Shown one piece after another: positions 44,817 to 56,200 of a stretch of DNA of 64,000 nt. The notes beneath the pieces are model-generated. The model was not told the DNA's origin and did not search any database. It saw nothing but the letters and a program-made list of their open reading frames with translations. The DNA comes from Copromyces sp. CBS 386.78 (taxonomy: Eukaryota; Ascomycota; Sordariomycetes; Sordariales; Sordariaceae). The stretch covers positions 155,205 through 219,204 of the forward strand of contig MU839157.1 in assembly GCA_030685235.1 (NCBI GenBank). The letters are read 5' to 3'. The translations under genes and the position numbers were made by a program. Position 1 is the first letter of the stretch, and each line of letters begins with the position of its first letter.

Positions 44817-45779
44817 TCAGAGCCCCTTGCCCATGAACTTCCTCTTGGTAAAGCTCAACCACCACTTGCTCGGCTTGTCCTCGGTCTCGTCGTCGTACAC
44901 GCGCGCCAATAACCTCTGCGCCAGCTCCTGCCGGACCTGCGACATGTACTGGCGGAGGACTTCGGCGTCTTGACGGTCGCGGGGGGGTTCGTACATCTGT
45001 TTGTGGTTGTCGAGTTGTCAGTCAGCATTCGCTCTTCCTTCTTCAATCCAGGGCCGGAACAAGCCCAGTCCAGTGGACACCGCTTTCCCTCCCTCCTTTG
45101 CCCCTCCCTATCCAACCCACACAGGCCACCCCTACCACTACCGCTCCAGACAAGAACGTACCTGGTTCAAAGGCCACCCCGGATCCCCCGGCAACGCAAA
45201 GTTAACATCCAGCGCCGCATTATTCACCTCCTTTGTCGCCTCACGAACCCCATAGCTGGGCTTGATGCGCGCCAAGCAGTCGCTGATGAACCAAATACCA
45301 TAAACCAAGAGACGATCGGCAGGGCCCTGAATCTCAAAGTTGCGGAAAAACGTGTTGGCCCGGAACAGAGCTAGCGTCTCGTCGAGGATGTCGTACGACT
45401 CCGAGTCCGGGTCGGGCGACTCGTTGGCGGCTAGAGGAGGGTCGGGGAAGGGTAGCGGGTAGGTGGGGCCGCGGATCTTGGTCCGCAGGGGGAGCAGAGG
45501 GAAGTTGCCGATTAGGCGGGGGGAGGGGTCGGCGTTGAAGACGGAGTTGTAGGCCTAGAGAGCGGGAGGGGGTGGTTAGTATGTGGTTTGAACGCAATAG
45601 GTTGGGAGGTGAGCGAGGGAATGCGACTGGCGCAAAGTGGTGGTGGTGATGCAATCATGGACGGAGCTTTGCGCGGGCGGACGGGCGATTAAGGGGTAGC
45701 TGGCTGATATAGCTTGGGGAAGCTCTGCGCATAGCGGATGGACGTTGGGATCTTGCGAATTGGTGCTGCTTACCGGCAT
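44817..45779 (-). CDS. arpc3: Arp2/3 complex subunit 3 (ARPC3, p21-Arc)
   Basis: Subunit of the seven-protein Arp2/3 complex that nucleates branched actin filaments at endocytic patches. Minus-strand exons 45779..45774, 45554..45162 and 44996..44817, 192 residues, close to the family length of about 178. The first exon is only six bases (Met-Pro); the splice to GCCTAC gives MPAYNSVFN, matching the conserved MPAYHS start. Introns are 219 and 165 bp, both phase 0. Family motifs: RLIGNFPLLPLRTKIRGP, ILDETLALFRANTFFRN, FEIQGPADRLLVYGIWFISD. The C-terminus is KWWLSFTKRKFMGKGL. The very short first exon is easily missed by gene finders. Confidence 0.93.
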
Positions 45780-46754
45780 TGTGACGGTTGGTATTAAGCT
45801 CCCTCTATGAAGCTGTTGCCGGAATATGCGAAATGGGTGTTCAAGTTTGGAGATAGTGGTAATCTAGAATGTCGTGTTGACACTTGACCGCGTATAGCGC
45901 AGCCTTGCGGGGTGATGGGGTCGATTGGACTGTGGCCTTCCTGGACCTGGACCTGGAGGCTGCAGCGACGGGCGATGGCGGCTCCTGCGCTGACGTCGAG
46001 CTGGCGGTGACGACGGCCTCTGCATGCACAGTGAGTGAGAGCTCAAACTGGTCTGTGCGTGTGTTTGTTCCTGGTGTGACTGCATCTGTGGCTTAGCAGT
46101 GGCTGTGTTCGGTTGAGGCTTATACACTCGGCGCCCATCACGTGGGAGTCGCCGGAGTCGGCCCTTAGCCCCTGTCATCGGGCAGGCAGCAGTTCGGCTG
46201 GCTCCGATAAAGTGGGACCGTCTAGTCTCGGCTAATCGGCGATGCGATCGGAAGGCCTTGCACGACGCATCATCTGTTCAAAGAGTCCTGATGTGAATGA
46301 TAGGAGCCGAAGGTGTGACTTCGTTGGCGCCCAAAGGAAGGTTACACAAAGACTCTTCATATGCTGTGTAGTTAGCCACGGCGTTCGATGTCAGCGCCCG
46401 TTGGTCCTGGCCGAACTGCGTTCCTTACAGATCCTTTATGGTTTGTCTCAGAATCCTGACAAGACAAAGAGCGACACTCCACGCTCAAGATGGTGTGGGT
46501 GTGAAGGACCCAATCTTTACGTATTATGGCGGCATCTTTCAAGGAAGAAGACTGTCCGAGGTTCACGACGTGGTCGAGTCCAAGTGTCCAACAACCTGGA
46601 AAAGTTACCCCATCTGGATATTTTCAGAGAGCATGTCAGACCCAGCACGGGGACGTTGGCTGGACAAGATGCAGTCCAACTGTCCAACACCGTGAATGCC
46701 GTGCTCCGCCCATCGCTGCCTGTTTGAATGACAAGGGAGTCCAATATGAGTAGG
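45780..46754. other. Upstream region of ARPC3
   Basis: Promoter side of ARPC3, then normal-composition sequence up to the inverted-repeat element. A plus-strand ORF of 161 codons at 46242 shows no family features. Confidence 0.45.
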
Positions 46755-46758
46755 TAGC

Positions 46759-48774
46759 TCACCTCAACCATCGGGGAAACCTCGGATCAACCATTGAGTG
46801 AAAAAACCGTTCTAAGGTTGAGGTGATCTTACGACCCACACTGTAAGCGAAATCAAACCCACTTTGAGGGCCTAACAATTTCGGTTATATTCAAAATGGA
46901 ATGATTTTCAAATTGTACTAGAATTAATCCTAAAACGGTTAGTTACCTAAAAATAAAATAAAAGTTTAAATAAAAGTTTTTAATTTAATATTATCATTTT
47001 ATACAAGAATTAATAAGTAGGTATTATTAAAAACCCTAAACTCGTTAGAAACTAGTTTCTAACAGGTTACAATCAAGTTAGGTAGGATAAAAATAATTTA
47101 AAGTATTAATTATAATATTTTTATTAAAATTTGGTTTATATTTAAGTAATATAGTTCGAAACAAGTTCTAGTCTGGTTAACGTAATAGGAACGGGTTTCG
47201 AATTAGATATTAACCTATTAGTAAAATTTAAAAATAATTAATAATCGTATTATTATTATTAGGATTCGAATTATATATATTTATAATCTAGATTTTAAAC
47301 TAAATACTATAAGATTAAAATATAATAGAATATTAGATAGTATACGAGTAAAATAACTTTTTTTATTCTTATATTAAAAACTTTAAATAAAATAAGATTA
47401 AAAGTTAAAGGTAGTATATATTGGCGTTCAAATATAAAATAAATAATTTTCCTAATTATTTATATATAATATACGTAAATACTATATTGTATAGTATTTA
47501 AATTATATTTTCTACTTCCTAAGATTAAGAATTATTTATAAGTATATAATCTAGTTCGGAACAAGTTCCAGTTTGGTTAACGTAATAGGAACGGGTTTCG
47601 AACTAGATGTTAACTTATTAGTAAAATTAAAAATAGTTAATAATCGTAGTATTATAATTGGGGTCCAATTTATATATATTAGAATCTAGATTTTAAACTA
47701 AATACTATCATATAAAGATATAATATAATATTGAATAGTATATGAGCAAAATAACCTTTTTAGTTCTTATATTAAAAACTATAAATAAAATAATATTAAA
47801 AGTTAAAAGTAGTATATATTGGCGTTCAAATATAAAATAAATAATTTTCTTAATTATTTATATATAATATACGTAAATACTATATTGTATAGCATTTAAA
47901 TTATATTTTCTACTTCCTAAGATTAAGAATTATTTATAAGTATATAATCTGGTTCGGAACAAGTTCCAGTCTGGTTAACGTAATAGGAACAGGTTTCTAA
48001 CCAGATGTTAACTTAACCTATAAGTAAAATTAAAATAAATTTATATTATAATATTAAGAGTATTAATATTAAATGGTTTTAAATATTTCTCTTATAAATA
48101 CATAATATATAAAATAATTATTATTAACTTTCTTTATTAAATATATTTTTTATATAGTTTAAATAAATATTTATATTATTATAAATAAATAATTGTATAT
48201 TATTATACACAGTACAATCTAAATTAAATATTATATAATATATAGACTTTATTTATTAAAAAGGTTAATAATTTATAAATTCTTAAATATAATAATTATT
48301 ATATATATTTAATAGAATGTTATTAATATATATAAATAAAATTACTTTATTAGATATACTATATTATATAATAATTGTAGTATTTATTAATTTCCTTCGC
48401 TTGTACTAGTAATTAAAAAATGATATTATTATAATAATTTTACCGTTGAATCGGTTTCAAACCGTTTTTAAACATTATTATAACGCGTTGCAAACTAGTT
48501 AGGAACGAGTTCTTCAATTTATTTTTAGAAGGTTGTAATTCTATATTTATTACATATTAGGCATAAATTTATTTATAACCATTTTAAGACTAGTTTCTCT
48601 TGTATATACACTAAGCCTATATAGGCATTACAATATTTTCTTAAAAATCGATTATTGTTAAACCGTACTGTGTAAAATCAGGTCTTGGCACACACCCTTG
48701 TCGAAATCAGTTCTGGCTCGGCACGGTCTTGGCACTCAATGGTTGATCCGAGGTTTCCCCGATGGTTGAGGTGA
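46759..48774. mobile_element. 2.0-kb element with perfect 42-bp inverted ends, RIP-mutated core
   Basis: The ends 46759-46800 and 48733-48774 are exact reverse complements over 42 bp, starting TCACCTCAACCATCGGGG. The flanking TAG(C/A) bases extend the match partially; no clear target duplication could be fixed. About 46890-48660 is very AT-rich with RIP-like composition and contains direct repeats of about 400 bp. No transposase-like translation recognised, so the superfamily is open. The ends and about 90 bp next to them keep normal GC. Confidence 0.75.
47151..48030. repeat. About 400-bp tandem repeat, two units plus a partial third
   Basis: The segment beginning (A/C)TAGTTCGRAACAAGTTC recurs at 47151, 47551 and about 47949, a period of 400 and 398 bp. 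Units contain GGTTAACGTAATAGGAAC and GGCGTTCAAATATAAAATAA. Differences between units are mostly transitions. Confidence 0.85.
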
Positions 48775-49885
48775 TCTAGTAACTCAGTCTAATATCAAGG
48801 AGGGATGAGAAGACTCGGAAGGCAGAGACATTGAGGAGACAAGAGGAAATGCCAAGACAAGCAGGTCACGGGAGCTCGTGTGCTAGCGCGCCGCAGATGA
48901 CATCCGACGCAAATCCGGGCGGGGATTGCCACACACAGGCACCCACACCACCAGCCGAAACAGGCACACACACGCTAGAGGTACCGCTGCTACCTGCTAC
49001 CCGACGCACCCACGCGGAATCAAACCTGGAAAACGCCGTCGTGCGCCGTCCACTGAGAAAGGGTGACGGAGGGGTACCGGTATTTGGGGTTCTCTTTAAA
49101 GACAGGCCAAGACCACTTTCTTTCGCAGGCAGCGCAGCCAGCCAGCCCTTCCGCCCCGGTTTTTCACGCGCAAAGCCAAACAAAAAGAACCCGGACAAGA
49201 CCCTCCGACTTCTTGAACTAGAGAGGCAAAATTTGATCCTAATAGTGTTTTTTTTCGCTCTCTCCACGGTGACTCAGTCGTTACCGGCGCGACGAGTTTT
49301 GGATCGCTTTTTTCCATTCCTCAAACAAAAACAAAACATCATTGCAGGGGGCCATCTTAGGTGAGTTGCATGTTTTACCAGCGCCGCGAATTTGGTGATT
49401 TCACCTGTGTTTTGTGCGTGGGGCTGACTTGGACTAACAAAGAAGTGGAGAAAAAAGGGGACCCAGTTGACCCCAGAGAAAGAGAACGTGCACGCGCGCA
49501 TCACCGCAAAACACTCCACCGATTCGCCCTTGTCAACTTGTCAAGGCGCTGTCGCATCCACTGCGTTCCGCCCATTGAATCAACAAAAGAACGAGACCAG
49601 GAACACTTCCCCCTTCGAGATAGTTCCCGTCATTCTCCTTCTTTCATGAACGCATTTGAGTACGTCCCATCATTATTTTGTGGTCTCGCTCTTTTTGTCC
49701 TTTGATCGCTGCAAGAATACCTTATCTGTTATTGTACAACCACCACTCGTTCTGGCAAGAGCTACACCGCGCCAACGTACATCCACACTGCAACATCCAG
49801 CTGACGCGCGCCTCAAATCTCGGCTTCCCTTGTCTTCAGGTCCCTCTTCTCTAGCAGTGGCACCTTGTTTGGACACCTGCGCGCC
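48775..49885. other. Upstream region of the 568-residue protein gene
   Basis: Normal composition. A 177-codon plus-strand ORF (48831-49364) and its minus-strand shadow have no recognisable motif; probably a long 5' leader and promoter. Confidence 0.4.
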
Positions 49886-51592
49886 ATGATAGCCATGCCA
49901 GCCTCACACGACACATCGGGCCCATCGCCGGGTCCTACACCACAACCCCCGGCTTCAGCCTCCGAACTCGACGGCCCCGCCTTCAGCAGCCAATGTACCG
50001 ATGCATCGACGTCATCGCCGCCGCGTCGGAAACGGACCACCCCAAGGAAACGAAAGATACCCCGGCTACACCGCCCGGATGAAGGCTCCATATACGACAT
50101 AATGCACGACAATTCTGGCAAATCGCTATACGTTCTTCCCATCTGCTGGACAGATCTCCATGCCACCCTCCTTGGCGCATCGTTCACCGAAGGCGCCCCA
50201 ATTGTCACGCCAGTTCCGGAAGCCGTCGCAGGGCGGTGGCTCGATCCTTCGCTCCTCGCGCGCCAGCTCACCGATCAACTTCACGCTCTTATCAGGAGCG
50301 AGACGTCCATGACACGAATATTCTACAAAAACATGGCTATGAAGACCGCAATGGGGATTTTTTTCCCGGATAGGCTGGCGGACCCAAAAATGAACGCCGA
50401 GCTTGACATCTACTTTGGCCAACGCGTCTTCCGGAAGGCAGTACGCATCCCATGCCTGTGGAAGACACCCAACGCCACTTCTTTCACAACAATACCGACG
50501 CTCCCAAACGACTCTTTTTACGTACCCAATAGCCCACAGGAGCCGCAGCCCGAACTACCACAGCAGACATCCAACACGCCGATATTAGCTTACATTAACA
50601 AGTCGCAACTCGCTTTGATACGGCAAAACCTGTTCCGGATCGTTCAAACGCCCTTCAATCCCAACGAAGCTGTCGCCAGTCTACAGGCATTGCGCTCAAA
50701 ACACTTGATACCCGCCGACGTCGATCAGGATCCGTATATTGTCGCGATGATGGTCTCCATGGCACAAGCGCATTTCTACCAGGAGGTTTTCTACTCGCAA
50801 AAGTCCGATTCGCAACAGTCCAACCGCTCAGGTAACGGCAAACCCTTCGAGATTGCGGAACCCAAGTTCGAGGACACCAAGGTCGCAGTCATTGCCCACG
50901 ACGAGGGCATCGAGAACAACCCCCGGTTCCTTGTCTACACGGCGACGGTGACGGCAGACTACATGGAGCGGTGGCTGTACCCGCTCAAGGTACCCCAGTC
51001 GTCCAAGAAGGCGAAAAAGGAGATCAACCTCGACATAACCATGACGCCCGTTCCCTTCTGGCCCATTCTCGGCCTGAAAGAGCGCCTGGCAAGAGCGCTG
51101 GGTAAGGATATCGTCGGTCCGGACGTGTACTCCGACTCCCACCCCGATCACATCGGCTTCTGGGACCTCCTGGTAGAACCACGCAAAGACAACGCCAATA
51201 ACAACACACCGCCCAAGAACGAATCCAACTCGAGGAAACGACGTGCGGAGAGGCAAGGAGGGAGGGAATCGCAAAGTAGTCAGAGTCAGGTGAGCCAAGG
51301 GGGCTACATCAGCCAGGGAAGCGCCACGAGCTCCCAGAGCCAAAGGGCGGAGAGTAGCGAGAGTGATAGCCAGCGGGAACCGTTGTCCGAAGTTTATAAC
51401 AGCAGCTTCGAGGAGGAGGCACCTACTGAGAGCGACACCACGACGAGCCCTACGAGATCTGAGACGGATCGAGCAGATCGAACAGCAGCCAATCGAGCAC
51501 CAGACCGAGGGGACCGAGAACGCCCCGTGCTAAGTCCGAATACTAAGAGGAGGAGGACGGCGAGGTCTATCAGTGCTGTGGAGGTCCGTTAG
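49886..51592 (+). CDS. Probable nuclear protein of unknown function
   Basis: About 568 residues from the ATG at 49886, single exon. I do not recognise the family. Basic clusters near residues 47-57 (RRKRTTPRKRK) and close to the C-terminus (RKRRAERQ, TKRRRTARS) suggest nuclear location. The middle region (about 65-400) is folded and contains conserved-looking segments such as DVDQDPYIVAMMVSMAQAHF and HDEGIENNPRFLVYTATV, with TMTPVPFWPILGLKERLARALG further on. The last 150 residues are Ser/Gln/Glu-rich and disordered. The length and the layout of a core plus basic, Ser-rich tail resemble many filamentous-fungal hypothetical proteins. No intron is needed. Lies between two transposon clusters but shows no RIP damage. 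Confidence 0.75.
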   Translation: MIAMPASHDTSGPSPGPTPQPPASASELDGPAFSSQCTDASTSSPPRRKRTTPRKRKIPRLHRPDEGSIYDIMHDNSGKSLYVLPICWTDLHATLLGASFTEGAPIVTPVPEAVAGRWLDPSLLARQLTDQLHALIRSETSMTRIFYKNMAMKTAMGIFFPDRLADPKMNAELDIYFGQRVFRKAVRIPCLWKTPNATSFTTIPTLPNDSFYVPNSPQEPQPELPQQTSNTPILAYINKSQLALIRQNLFRIVQTPFNPNEAVASLQALRSKHLIPADVDQDPYIVAMMVSMAQAHFYQEVFYSQKSDSQQSNRSGNGKPFEIAEPKFEDTKVAVIAHDEGIENNPRFLVYTATVTADYMERWLYPLKVPQSSKKAKKEINLDITMTPVPFWPILGLKERLARALGKDIVGPDVYSDSHPDHIGFWDLLVEPRKDNANNNTPPKNESNSRKRRAERQGGRESQSSQSQVSQGGYISQGSATSSQSQRAESSESDSQREPLSEVYNSSFEEEAPTESDTTTSPTRSETDRADRTAANRAPDRGDRERPVLSPNTKRRRTARSISAVEVR

Positions 51593-52933
51593 TTGCTGAC
51601 TCACAGCCGGTCGATCGACAGACGGTCAGTGAGGTCATGGTTTTGATGTTTCATTCTGGTCCGGTCTATCAACACACGATGCGTTTGTCATGGATCATGT
51701 TTTTGTCTGGTGTCAGGGTATCGAAATTGTTTGTTGTGTTACCTATGTATCATTGGGAGTGTATGAGTTACAGGATGGAAGGATAGAAAGAGGTGGGAAC
51801 TACAAACAGGCATGCGATGGCGTCTCAGATCAGGAAGCTTGGCAAACATGGGAAACGATACCCCCAACTTGTGGTTAGTTTGATCAGTTCGGATATGGTA
51901 CATCGAAACGGTGTTAAGAGTGGTGTCCAGGATACTGGTGTTAAGGGTGCTACTGACTACCTCTGTTTGAGTCCTCTGTAAAGATAGAAGATGATGGATA
52001 TGAGGTCATGTAAGAACACACGAATGCGGCTGTTTGATTGCCCATTGTGAGATGAAGTTATGGTCTTCGGGGTCATGCTTTTGTTTCATTGTTGTGTATA
52101 TATCAGATGAACCATGATAGCGTGGTTCTAGAAGCGTACTGGTTGAAGCAAGCAAGGTTATCCAATCCTGATGGAAGAGCTCGACGTTTACATATTATCT
52201 ATTTACTTGCTGATTCATTTCCCATGATGCTTGCGATTGTCATCAAGCTCATCGTAGAAATGTCGAACCCACGAGCTACGTCTAGCCAGTTACACACCAA
52301 TGTAAATTATCACCGTCTTCATTCCTGATCACACAGTTCTCTTCAACTGTCTCGTTTAGCAAGATCCAGATAAGGGACCCGTACTTTTGCCTACCACAAA
52401 CTGTCGAATCTATGTGTCAGTGTCGGTGTGTGTGTCTCGTCACCACTGCACCGATTGTACCGAGGTTTCCGTGTGTTACGGACATTCGACACTCGACACG
52501 GGATGGGCCTCGATATGGTGCTGGGCTCCGAACGGTGTGTGGTGTGAAGTGGGTGACTCCTCCTTTTCGTTCTTCTTTGTTTCTCATGCAGAGTACCTAC
52601 ATCCGTTCGGTTGTTCGTTCGTTCGTTCGCTCCTTCCTTACTGCGGGAGCTTCGATTGTATTTGTCTCAAGTGGCAGCTGCGAGGGTTTGGGGATTACGC
52701 GTCCACTAACACTGAAGTCAAACCTGGACGCGCAGGAATCGAGTCGTCATGTTCATGTTTAATAGTTCGTGCCTTCCGAGGATGGAGAGCTTTGCGTTGG
52801 ATGGAGGCAAGAAGCAACATGGATGTTTTCAGCGTGGTCCGTTCTTGGATCGACCGTGACTTCCATCTGTGAGGTTTACCCATTCCGGCCTTCTTGTATG
52901 TAGGGGGTGTTTCCACTCGAAAGTTGAGACTCA
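51593..52933. other. Region between 568-residue protein gene and copia element
   Basis: No convincing gene. ORFs of up to 161 codons overlap in several frames without motifs. A short (TTCG)n run lies near 52604-52630. Confidence 0.4.
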
Positions 52934-52938
52934 AAAGG
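52934..52938. repeat. Copia target duplication, left (AAAGG)
   Basis: AAAGG, repeated at 58890-58894. Confidence 0.9.
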
Positions 52939-53167
52939 TGTGAGAAGATTCTGGGCGTTTGCTGCACAGACCGCTAGTTCTTTCGTGCTGCAGGGCCTTT
53001 GCCCTGCAACCCTCCTTTGACAGCGGATCTGGCAGCACCCAGAATCCCCTCCTTTGCAGACCTTCCTCTTTATCACCAGTTCTATATAACTGGTGATCCC
53101 CTCCAGCTTCAGTTAGCTGGATCTCTTAATTAACATCATCATTCTATCTTTCGTGATCTATTTCATA
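52939..53167 (+). repeat. Copia 5' LTR
   Basis: 229 bp, TGTGAG...TTCATA. Contains three short perfect hairpins and a longer inverted pair; TATA-like CTATATAA at 53082-53089 lies in a hairpin loop. Confidence 0.95.
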
Positions 53168-53180
53168 GGTTATGAGCCCT
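53168..53180 (+). promoter_or_regulatory. Primer-binding site for initiator tRNA-Met half molecule
   Basis: GGTTATGAGCCCT directly follows the 5' LTR. It is the exact complement of AGGGCTCATAACC, the anticodon-arm sequence of yeast-type initiator tRNA-Met (CAU anticodon inside). Copia-type elements prime reverse transcription with the 5' half of this tRNA, cut in the anticodon loop; this is established for Drosophila copia. Confidence 0.82.
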
Positions 53181-53229
53181 CTGTCGTAACGTTAACCAAG
53201 CGCGACCTCCCAACAGAAACCCCATCAAA

Positions 53230-56200
53230 GTCAGCGACGCGATCTACGCCCTAACAACCCATCAAAGTCAGCGACGCGATTTACGCCCTGACAACCTTTT
53301 AAAAGTCAGCGAAGCGATTCACGCCCTAACAACCCCTCCAAGTCAGCGACGCAATCTATACCCTAACACCCCAAATCGACGATTTACCGACACCCTCATA
53401 AAGATCATCTACCAGGACGATAATTACGATCAATCCTCCCCCAACAAACCAATATAATCATTTGCCCTATCAACTATAATTTTAAATAGCAACAACTTAA
53501 CCAATATAGCAACCCTCATTCAACTTAAAGGCGAAAAGAATTTAAATAACTAAGAGGCAGCTCTCTAAGTCGCTCTAAATTACACTAACTTTACAAATTA
53601 TATTTTTAGCCCAAAAGATAAATTAGAATTAAATAATAAAATATCGAAGGAATATAAAACGTAGTAATCTAATAGGGCCAAAGCAATCGCCACCATTCAC
53701 AATACCCTAAAAGTAAAGAACATCCAGACAACCTTACAAATTAATAAATAGAATCTACGCAATAAAAACCCTAATTATTACTACCAACTAATCTAAAAAG
53801 CTATTGCAAAGGTTATAAATAAGGCTAAAGCGGATATACTCTAAAAATATCTATTATTAAAAAAATAGTCTTTTAATACTATAGAATCGTTCTTACAACG
53901 ATACAATATTTACCGCAAACGAATAACCGAAGCCAACCTCCTCATCGACGAAGATCTCGAAATAATTATCCTATTTAATATAGTCAAAACCTAATACCCT
54001 ATCGAAGCCCGCCTCTAAGCTATAAATATAGAAACGAAGAAGCTAGTTCCCTTAATATTTCTAAGCAAGTTCAGCACCATTAGCAATAGCGAGAAGCGGA
54101 ATCCAACCCTCAATATCTCTACTCAAATCAATAATACTAATAATAATAACAATGCTAACAATAACAACAATACCAACAATAACAACAACAATAAAGGCAA
54201 TAAGGACAATAAGGATAAAAAGAAGAGAGAAATAGAGAAATATTCGACGTATAGTAGAAATATTACGAAAGAATACAAACACTTCGACTACAATTATTAT
54301 AAGAACCCTAAAACCCCAAACTACTAAATATATAACCCAAAAAAGGTACTAAATAACTAGAAGAAAAAAAAAGAATTAATAGAAGCAAAATCTAGTACAA
54401 CTACAGTTACTACTAATACGAATAATAGCCTTACCTATCCTTCTTTAAAGAATTCCCTTCTATACGGTAGTATTAATAGCTTTATAGTACTAAGCTGTAA
54501 TAATTCTAATTCTAATAATTAAGATTTTTAATAGAACCTGTAACCAATTCAAACGCTAAAATCTAATAAACTCTCAAAATATTTAATATTAATAATAATA
54601 ATATACGTAATAAAGTTCTTTACGATTCTAGATATACAACTAGCATATTCAACTACCTCAAATAATTTATAAATATATAACTGTTAACCGAACCTTCTAA
54701 GTACGTAGTAGGTAACGGTAATTATATATATTCGTATTATAAAAGTATAGTAAAATTAATAATATTAATAATATATTATAATATAATAAAAGTAAAGATT
54801 AAAGACGTATAGTTCTACTCCAACGTTCTAACTAATTTCATCACATTTATTAGCCTTCTTAATAATAGTATAGAATAAATAATAAAAAGCAATTAGATTT
54901 TATATAGTAAATATACTATATAATATAATTAAGTTAGTAATATTCCTACCCTACCTACTATACTTCCTAATAACTTCGACTAAAATCGAAAATTCTCTAA
55001 AGCCTTAATAACCTCAATAATATATAAAACAATATATAAATATTTAATATATACCGGTGAATAATAAGTTATCGAAGCCTGCTAAAAAACAAGGATCCCT
55101 ATATCCAAATAGGAGGAAGATAATTATAAGGTATACAATATTTCGAAGATAATAGATAAAATACCTAAAGTAATCTATAATACTATAACGACCAGGGTAC
55201 TATAATACGTATAGGTGGACGTTACCAACTATAACTAGCTTAGTTATATAAGTATTAAATACGTCGTATACTTTACTTATATAATTATAACTTACAAATA
55301 AGTACGCTTCGTAATTAATAAGGGTAATACTTTTAAGGTATTAACCGAATAAAAAAAATTCGTAAAGTTATAAACCGGTTTAAAAATCTATATTATCAAT
55401 TTTAATAATAGTCTAAAATTCGGAATAGCAACAATAAAGTTCAAAAATAATAAACTCAATAAATAAGCAAAGCAAGAAAGTATTAAAATCTGGAAAATAA
55501 TACCCTATATATTATAAATAAACGGCCCGGCTAAATTAATTAGCCGTTTAATTATAATAAAAATTAGGACCGTTATCTAAAAGAATAAAATTCTTATAAT
55601 TCTCTAGTTATTCGTAATAAATATAATAATTAAAATCATAAATCTCCTACCAACTAAAGTAAATCCAAATAAGATAAATCCCTATAAACTACTTTATACT
55701 TACGCTAACGCTCCTACGGATTAAAAAAAACCCTACCTTAAATACTTACGAAAATACTAGTATATCGCCTATTATTATATCAAATCCTAGAAACGGGAAT
55801 AAAGTAATAAATTTACTCCGCGAATATATAAAGCCCACCTTCTCAACTATAACGACGAATATAGCCGCATCTACTAGCTCTACAATCTAAAATCTTACGA
55901 AATAATTCGAACGAACGCAGTTAAGTTCGTAGAGAAAGATAACGAAAATAAAAAAAGAGAGGATAAGCTTCAATACACAATAATCTTCGAAAATCACAGC
56001 GTTCAAAAAATAGAAGACGTGGCGGAATAAGAAAAGGAAGTAATAATTAAGGTAATGGGTATAATGCGACAATTAATAGTACTGCAACCAGTAGAAGCTA
56101 AATAATAGTCTCAACCCAAGCCTCCCCCCGCGGTTCTCGAGATACCGCATTACTACCCCACCCCATTATTAATACTAGCGCTATCGTCAATACCCTTAAT

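Noticed and set aside
46242..46727. 161-codon ORF before the 46.8-kb element
   Set aside because: No motif, overlapping ORFs in three frames, no splice signals that extend it.
47151..48030. Tandem repeats considered as CRISPR array or centromere satellite
   Set aside because: Only two to three units of 400 bp, no short spacers, and they lie within a bounded element in a eukaryote.
48831..49364. 177-codon plus-strand ORF upstream of the 568-residue protein
   Set aside because: Overlaps a minus-strand ORF of similar length, no domain, and not spliceable to the downstream gene in any obvious way.
53168..53180. tRNA gene at the copia leader
   Set aside because: Only the complement of the anticodon arm is present; it is a primer site, not a tRNA gene. 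No complete tRNA cloverleaf was recognised by eye anywhere in the window, though a tRNAscan run would be needed to exclude one.
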